The position numbers and the translations under genes are program-made. From assembly GCF_026274175.1 (NCBI RefSeq), contig NZ_JAPHNL010000286.1:1-37097 (forward strand): a DNA stretch of 37,097 bases. The letters are read 5' to 3'. The notes beneath the pieces are model-generated. The model saw nothing but the letters and a program-made list of their open reading frames with translations, was not told the origin of the DNA and searched no databases. Origin of the DNA: Streptomyces beihaiensis (GTDB lineage: Bacteria; Actinomycetota; Actinomycetes; Streptomycetales; Streptomycetaceae). Shown in pieces: positions 33,652 to 37,097 of the stretch; within the stretch, counting starts at the first letter, position 1, and the number at the start of each line of letters is the position of its first letter.

Positions 33652-34680
33652 ATGCTCGATGATCTCGACCGCGCCTTGATCCACGCGCTGCACATCGACG
33701 GACGCGCCCCCTTCACCCAGCTGGCCACTGTGCTGTCGGTGTCCCCACAGACGGTCTCGCGACGCTACGAACGGCTCCGCGACCAAGCGGCTCTTCGAGT
33801 CGTCGGCCTGCCCGACCCACACCTGACGGGACACGAGCAGTGGCTGCTGCGTCTGAGGGCCGATTCCGAGACGGCGCTGAACCTCGCACATGCCCTGGTT
33901 CGCCGCCAGGACACGTCCTGGGTGTACCTCACGGGAGGCGGCACCGAGATCGTGGCGGTACTGGAAACCCCCTTGGGCATGGCCCACGGGCACTCTCTCC
34001 TGCTGCACGAACTGCCGCCCAGCATGGGACTCACAGCCGTCTCCGCGCACCACTTGCTTCACACCTACCGGGGATGGCGCACCCCGTGGCGGATGAGCGC
34101 CAACGCACTGACCGCCCGCCAGCAACGAGCACTAAGCGGACAGAGGCTCACCGAGCACGACGCCGTGTCATCCGTGTCATCCGTGTCATCCGCGGAGTGC
34201 GATGGCCACGTACAACTCACCCCTGCCGACCACGCCTTGCTGGACGCACTGCGGCGGGACGGACGGACCGCGGTGGCCGACCTCGCCGTCGGCACGGGCT
34301 GGTCACCGGCAACGGTCACCCGGCGACTGGAGCGCCTGCGCGCATGCGGGGCCATCTTCTTCGACATCGAGATCGACCCCGCCCTCCTGGGCGGCAACGT
34401 CAAGGCCCTCCTGTGGATGGCCGTCGCACCGGCGCACCTGGACGAGGCAGCCACAGCCCTTGCCCACCACGACGAGCTCGCCTTCGTGGCCCACACCACC
34501 GGACCGACCAACCTCGTGGCGCAAGCCCTGTGCCGGGACACCAAAGCCCTGTACCGCTATCTCACCCACGGCCTGGGGGCCGTGAAGGCGATCCGCGCCA
34601 TGGAGACAGCACCGGTCCTACGCATACTCAAAGCGGTGGGCACGATCGCCTCGCCCGGGCTGCCCCATCGCCCGGCGTGA
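33652..34680 (+). CDS. Double-domain Lrp/AsnC-family transcriptional regulator (copy 2)
   Basis: 342 residues and a clear paralogue of the regulator at 27026-28045. The first 21 residues are nearly identical (LDDLDRALIHALHIDGRAPF is shared), and so are RVVGLPDPH, ALVRRQDTSWV and TTGPTNLVAQALCRD. HTH 1 is at about 2-45 and HTH 2 at about 190-232. The linker between the two halves holds three Val-Ser-Ser repeats (DNA 34165-34191), absent from copy 1. ATG 33652 is chosen by alignment with copy 1; its ribosome site (GAAAGATGG) is weak. It is the last gene of the cluster on this side. Confidence 0.9.
   Translation: MLDDLDRALIHALHIDGRAPFTQLATVLSVSPQTVSRRYERLRDQAALRVVGLPDPHLTGHEQWLLRLRADSETALNLAHALVRRQDTSWVYLTGGGTEIVAVLETPLGMAHGHSLLLHELPPSMGLTAVSAHHLLHTYRGWRTPWRMSANALTARQQRALSGQRLTEHDAVSSVSSVSSAECDGHVQLTPADHALLDALRRDGRTAVADLAVGTGWSPATVTRRLERLRACGAIFFDIEIDPALLGGNVKALLWMAVAPAHLDEAATALAHHDELAFVAHTTGPTNLVAQALCRDTKALYRYLTHGLGAVKAIRAMETAPVLRILKAVGTIASPGLPHRPA
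34165..34191 (+). repeat. Three exact tandem 9-bp repeats in Lrp regulator 2
   Basis: GTGTCATCC occurs three times in a row and codes for Val-Ser-Ser in the inter-domain linker. The paralogue lacks it. Confidence 0.9.
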
Positions 34681-34857
34681 AAGCCCAATTTCCGTGGCCT
34701 GGTCTTCTGGCGTGGCGATCCCCTCGCAACGTATACGCCGCCGTGTCGCCACCACTCGTCGCAGGGCATCGACTGCCGTAAAGCTGGTCCACGCATGGCC
34801 CACAAACGCTGGTCAACGCCGCGGCAGACGCGGTTCAAGGTGAGACATCCACCCAAC

Positions 34858-34891
34858 AGAAGAGGCGCCCCGCTCCCGGGGCGCCTCTTCT
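34858..34891. terminator. Strong bidirectional terminator between the cluster and tRNA-Ser
   Basis: A 14-bp perfect stem, AGAAGAGGCGCCCC (34858-34871) with GGGGCGCCTCTTCT (34878-34891), loop GCTCCC. It lies 25 bp beyond the 3' end of the minus-strand tRNA, with the short TCTTCTG stretch typical of tRNA terminators, and also blocks readthrough from the Lrp gene. The region 34681-34857 holds nothing else recognisable. Confidence 0.85.
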
Positions 34892-34916
34892 GACCTGCAC
34901 ATACTCTGACCTGCTG

Positions 34917-35001
34917 CGGTGGGTGTGGGATTTGAACCCACGGTGACTCGCGCCACGACGGTTTTCAAGACCGTTCCCTTAGGCCGCTCGGGCAACCCAC
35001 C
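34917..35001 (-). tRNA. tRNA-Ser (anticodon TGA)
   Basis: 85-nt class II tRNA. Acceptor stem GGTGGGT (5') pairs with ACCCACC (3'), discriminator G, D-arm GCCCGAGCGGCC, anticodon stem-loop ACGGT-CTTGAAA-ACCGT giving TGA, a long variable arm CGTGGCGCGAGTCACC, and T-arm GTGGG-TTCAAAT-CCCAC. The CCA end is not encoded. A T-loop and a long variable arm with discriminator G identify serine. Confidence 0.97.
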
Positions 35002-35259
35002 TCGCCCCGCCCACCAGGGGCTGAGCGGGTACAGCCTACCGGGTGCCGGGATGGCGTACGGGAGCCTGACCGGAGGATGGTCATGGGCTGCTTGAGCGGG
35101 CGCTCGTCGGGGGCGGCTCGTGGTCGTGCACGGCGGCGGCGTGGCTTCGGACTCATCAGCACCGCGGTCGGTTCGCTGGTGTCCCGGTGGTGGGCGGGGC
35201 CGGGAACTCCTGGCAGGCGGCGGAGAGTCGGGGAACGGCGGTGCGGCCTCCGGCAGGCT

Positions 35260-36366
35260 CTAGAAGAGGGCGGCTGAGGGGACCTGTGTGAGGCGTTCCA
35301 GGACCGGGCGCAGCCACGGGCTGCGCACCTCAGGCAGCCTTGCCCAGGTGTGTTGGAACGTTCCTCGGTCGGCCCGGAACAGATGGCGGGGGAGCAGCGG
35401 GGGCGAGTCGTCGCGGAGGACGTCACGGGGTACGCGGCCCGACGCGGGAGTCGGCGGGTACGGCTGAGGGGAGACCAGCCACAGCCATACGCCCAGCGGC
35501 AGCGGCACCAGGTGTGCCGGTGTGGCCGGGGTGGCGGGGGCCCAGGTTCTTCCGGTCTCGGGGTGGACCGGGACGAGGAGGATGTCGGCGCCGGCGTCGG
35601 GCAAGGGTCGTCCCGGTCCGGCCAGGACGGCGCGCCGCTTCGGGGTGTCCGCGGGCAGCAGGGCGTCGAGCGCACGCTGGAACATGTCTGCGGTGAGGCC
35701 GCCCGGGACCTTCACCGCCCGGCCTTGGGAGGCGACCAGCAGGTGGGCGAGCGCATGACCGGCTGCCGCCTCCCACTGCGGACTCCACGACCAGTAGTGG
35801 TTCGGTCCCAGCCGCCCTCCCCACGTGGCGATCGGCTCGAACGGGGGCGTTCTCTCGCACTTCTTCGCCCACTCGGCCCAGGAGCGGGGCGCCGTGTGCG
35901 TGCCGTCGACGGGGACGCGGTGCACGGTGTCCGGGTTGAGGCGCACAGCCTGCCACAGCGAGCAGTCGTCGATCCTGGTCGCCACGGGGAGGTCGCAGGT
36001 CTCGCAGGCCATGTTGGGGCCGTCGGCCCCGTCGAGGCCGCAACAGGCGCCGCCTCGCTTCTCAGGAATCAGCCGGGTTCCACGGACGTCACCGGGCGCG
36101 ATGACACGCGCCCCCGGCGTGCCGTCGGACAGGGCGTGGACCGGCGCGTAGATGCCGCGTGCTTCCGCCTCGCCCGGATCGATGTCGCTCCACCGGCGCC
36201 AGGGCCCTCCCCAGGGGTCCGGGTCCACGGCAAACGTCCCGGACCGCATGAGTACGGGGAGCTGGGCCCCGTTTCCGTACACCTGACGGGCGTGGACCGG
36301 CAGCGCGACCTGGGACAGCGGGGCGGTCAGCTCGGCGCCGCAGCCCGCACACACGAAAACGAACAA
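35260..36366 (-). CDS. Conserved hypothetical protein with two Cys clusters
   Basis: 368 residues. The N-terminus FVFVCAGCGAELTAPLSQVALPVHARQ has a CxxC knuckle (C6, C9), and a second cysteine group lies at about 107-125 (GGACCGLDGADGPNMACETCDLPVA). Together they could bind one or two zinc ions. The middle part WGGRLGPNHYWSWSPQWEAAAGHALAHLLVASQG and the C-terminal Pro-rich part (HLVPLPLGVWLWLVSPQPYPP) are not from a family I recognise. There are no signal peptide or membrane spans. It has good GC3 bias throughout, so it is a real gene, probably core Streptomyces genome. Start at 36366 is the first in-frame codon before the knuckle; function unknown. Confidence 0.7.
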   Translation of the reverse strand: MFVFVCAGCGAELTAPLSQVALPVHARQVYGNGAQLPVLMRSGTFAVDPDPWGGPWRRWSDIDPGEAEARGIYAPVHALSDGTPGARVIAPGDVRGTRLIPEKRGGACCGLDGADGPNMACETCDLPVATRIDDCSLWQAVRLNPDTVHRVPVDGTHTAPRSWAEWAKKCERTPPFEPIATWGGRLGPNHYWSWSPQWEAAAGHALAHLLVASQGRAVKVPGGLTADMFQRALDALLPADTPKRRAVLAGPGRPLPDAGADILLVPVHPETGRTWAPATPATPAHLVPLPLGVWLWLVSPQPYPPTPASGRVPRDVLRDDSPPLLPRHLFRADRGTFQHTWARLPEVRSPWLRPVLERLTQVPSAALF

Positions 36367-36466
36367 GCGCCCTCCGCCCGGTGAACAGAGGTGTCTTCAC
36401 AGCTCGCCGGTGACCGGCCGACATGTTCTGCCGTCCGCGGCCACGTCACGGCGCGGTCGTCCGCAC

Positions 36467-36712
36467 TCATCCGTGGGGTCCCGGCCGTTTCCGTCCGGAG
36501 CCTGACCGTCGCGAGGGATCCAGGCGCCACAAGGAGCGGCGAGCGGTCGCCCGGGGTGTGGGTGGCGTCTTCGCGTCGGCGGGGCCTTGCGTGCCGTCCT
36601 CGCTTTCGGCTTCTGCGGCGCAGTCGGCGCACAAGTAGACTTCCGCGCCCTCGTGCCAGAGGACCTCGTCCTCCTCCCCGCACCACCGGCAGGCCGTGTC
36701 GTACTCGGCCAT
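36467..36712 (-). CDS. Small zinc-ribbon protein
   Basis: 81 residues from ATG 36712 (MAEYDTACRWCG; GGAG nine bases upstream). Two CxxC pairs, C8/C11 (CRWC) and C28/C31 (CADC), make a likely zinc ribbon over the first 35 residues. The rest is an acidic then basic, Arg/Ser/Pro-rich tail that is probably disordered. It follows galU at a gap of 113 bp in the same orientation and may share its transcript. No function can be assigned. Confidence 0.6.
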   Translation of the reverse strand: MAEYDTACRWCGEEDEVLWHEGAEVYLCADCAAEAESEDGTQGPADAKTPPTPRATARRSLWRLDPSRRSGSGRKRPGPHG

Positions 36713-36825
36713 CTCGTCGCGCTCCACGCGCGTCCCCCTTTGCCGCGGCAGCCGGTCTCGCCGCCGCGATCTCTTCCGGCCCGCTGGTCAGGCGGGCCGG
36801 GTTCCTCGGACCCCGCGCTCCCGGG

Positions 36826-37097
36826 CTACAGCTCCTCCGCCACGTATGCGCGCAGCCAGGTGCTGAACTCCGGGCCCAGGTCCTCGCGTTCGCAGGCGAG
36901 GCGGACGATGGCCCGCAGATAGTCGCCGCGGTCGCCGGTGTCGTAACGGCGGCCCTTGAAGACCACACCGTGCACCGGGCCGCCGGTCTTTTCCTCGGCG
37001 CAAGCCGCTGACCGATGCCGCGCCGCCAGCTGTTGCAGCGCGTCCGTCAACTGGATCTCGCCACCACGGCCCGGCTCGGTCCCCCGCAGCACCTCGA
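36826..37097 (-). CDS. galU: UTP-glucose-1-phosphate uridylyltransferase, C-terminal part (runs off the window)
   Basis: Only the last 88 or so codons are in the window. LRGTEPGRGGEIQLTDALQQLA, the segment GGPVHGVVFKGRRYDTGDRGDYLRAIVRLA and the ending AYVAEEL are the known C-terminus of bacterial GalU, with the Lys and Asp-Thr-Gly-(Asp/Asn) residues of the sugar-phosphate site. GalU makes UDP-glucose from UTP and glucose-1-phosphate for cell-envelope sugars. The 5' part and start lie beyond position 37097. Normal core gene. Confidence 0.9.
   Translation of the reverse strand, partial: EVLRGTEPGRGGEIQLTDALQQLAARHRSAACAEEKTGGPVHGVVFKGRRYDTGDRGDYLRAIVRLACEREDLGPEFSTWLRAYVAEEL

Noticed and set aside
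35077-35277. 66-codon plus-strand ORF between tRNA-Ser and the Cys-containing hypothetical gene
   Set aside because: ATG 35083 has a GGAGG upstream, but codon third positions are not Streptomyces-like, the composition is Arg/Gly-rich and it overlaps the end of the opposite gene.
1-37097. CRISPR arrays, insertion sequences, integrases or rRNA
   Set aside because: None seen. The repeats present are short tandem units without spacers, and no transposase or recombinase motifs appear in any frame read.

Overview
The window is high-GC, GC3-rich actinobacterial DNA, almost certainly Streptomyces. The gene families (SigE-type ECF sigma factor, Prim-Pol protein, AdoK-like kinase), a TTA codon in a biosynthetic gene, and a perfect copy of the Streptomyces parS site at the left edge all point that way. 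The parS site suggests, but does not prove, a chromosomal position within reach of the origin.

Left part (1-9.2 kb): a parS site, an acyl-CoA ligase, an ECF sigma factor, and a four-position operon resembling the actinobacterial sterol side-chain set (ChsH2-like MaoC/OB-fold protein, a decayed ORF, ChsH1-like MaoC, Ltp2-like thiolase). This operon looks eroded: it has two remnant ORFs and several simple-sequence expansions inside or beside its genes. Then come a small secreted Asn/Ser/Gln-rich protein, a Prim-Pol protein, a 41-residue ORF and a two-domain VOC protein.

Central part (9.3-34.7 kb): a complete phenazine gene cluster. A long, mostly minus-strand series runs FAD hydroxylase, acyl-CoA-dehydrogenase-like monooxygenase, phzB, phzC, phzD, phzE, a small alpha/beta-barrel ORF, phzF, phzG, flavin reductase, WrbA-like flavoprotein, metK, adoK, metF, aroA, aroC and a broken shikimate kinase. 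Many of these genes overlap by ATGA. At the right are a carboxyl-O-methyltransferase, a divergent Lrp/AsnC regulator, an MFS exporter, an MDR-type reductase, an EhpF-like adenylating enzyme, an EhpG/LuxC-like acyl reductase and a second, paralogous Lrp/AsnC regulator. Inferred logic: PhzC, AroA and AroC raise chorismate supply. PhzE, D, F, B and G build the phenazine dicarboxylate scaffold. The EhpF/EhpG pair reduces one carboxyl to an aldehyde, the methyltransferase esterifies the other, and the monooxygenases add hydroxyls. MetK, MetF and AdoK supply and recycle the methyl donor, and the MFS protein exports the product. A formyl group, a methyl ester and several hydroxyls on phenazine is the lomofungin pattern. 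From memory, the core order phzGFEDCB and a locus of about 23 ORFs match the lomofungin locus reported from Streptomyces lomondensis. This is an inference from memory, not a search result.

Right part (34.7-37.1 kb): a strong bidirectional terminator, tRNA-Ser(TGA), a conserved Cys-containing hypothetical protein, a zinc-ribbon mini-protein and the 3' end of galU running off the edge. These look like ordinary core-genome genes, so the right border of the cluster lies just before the tRNA.
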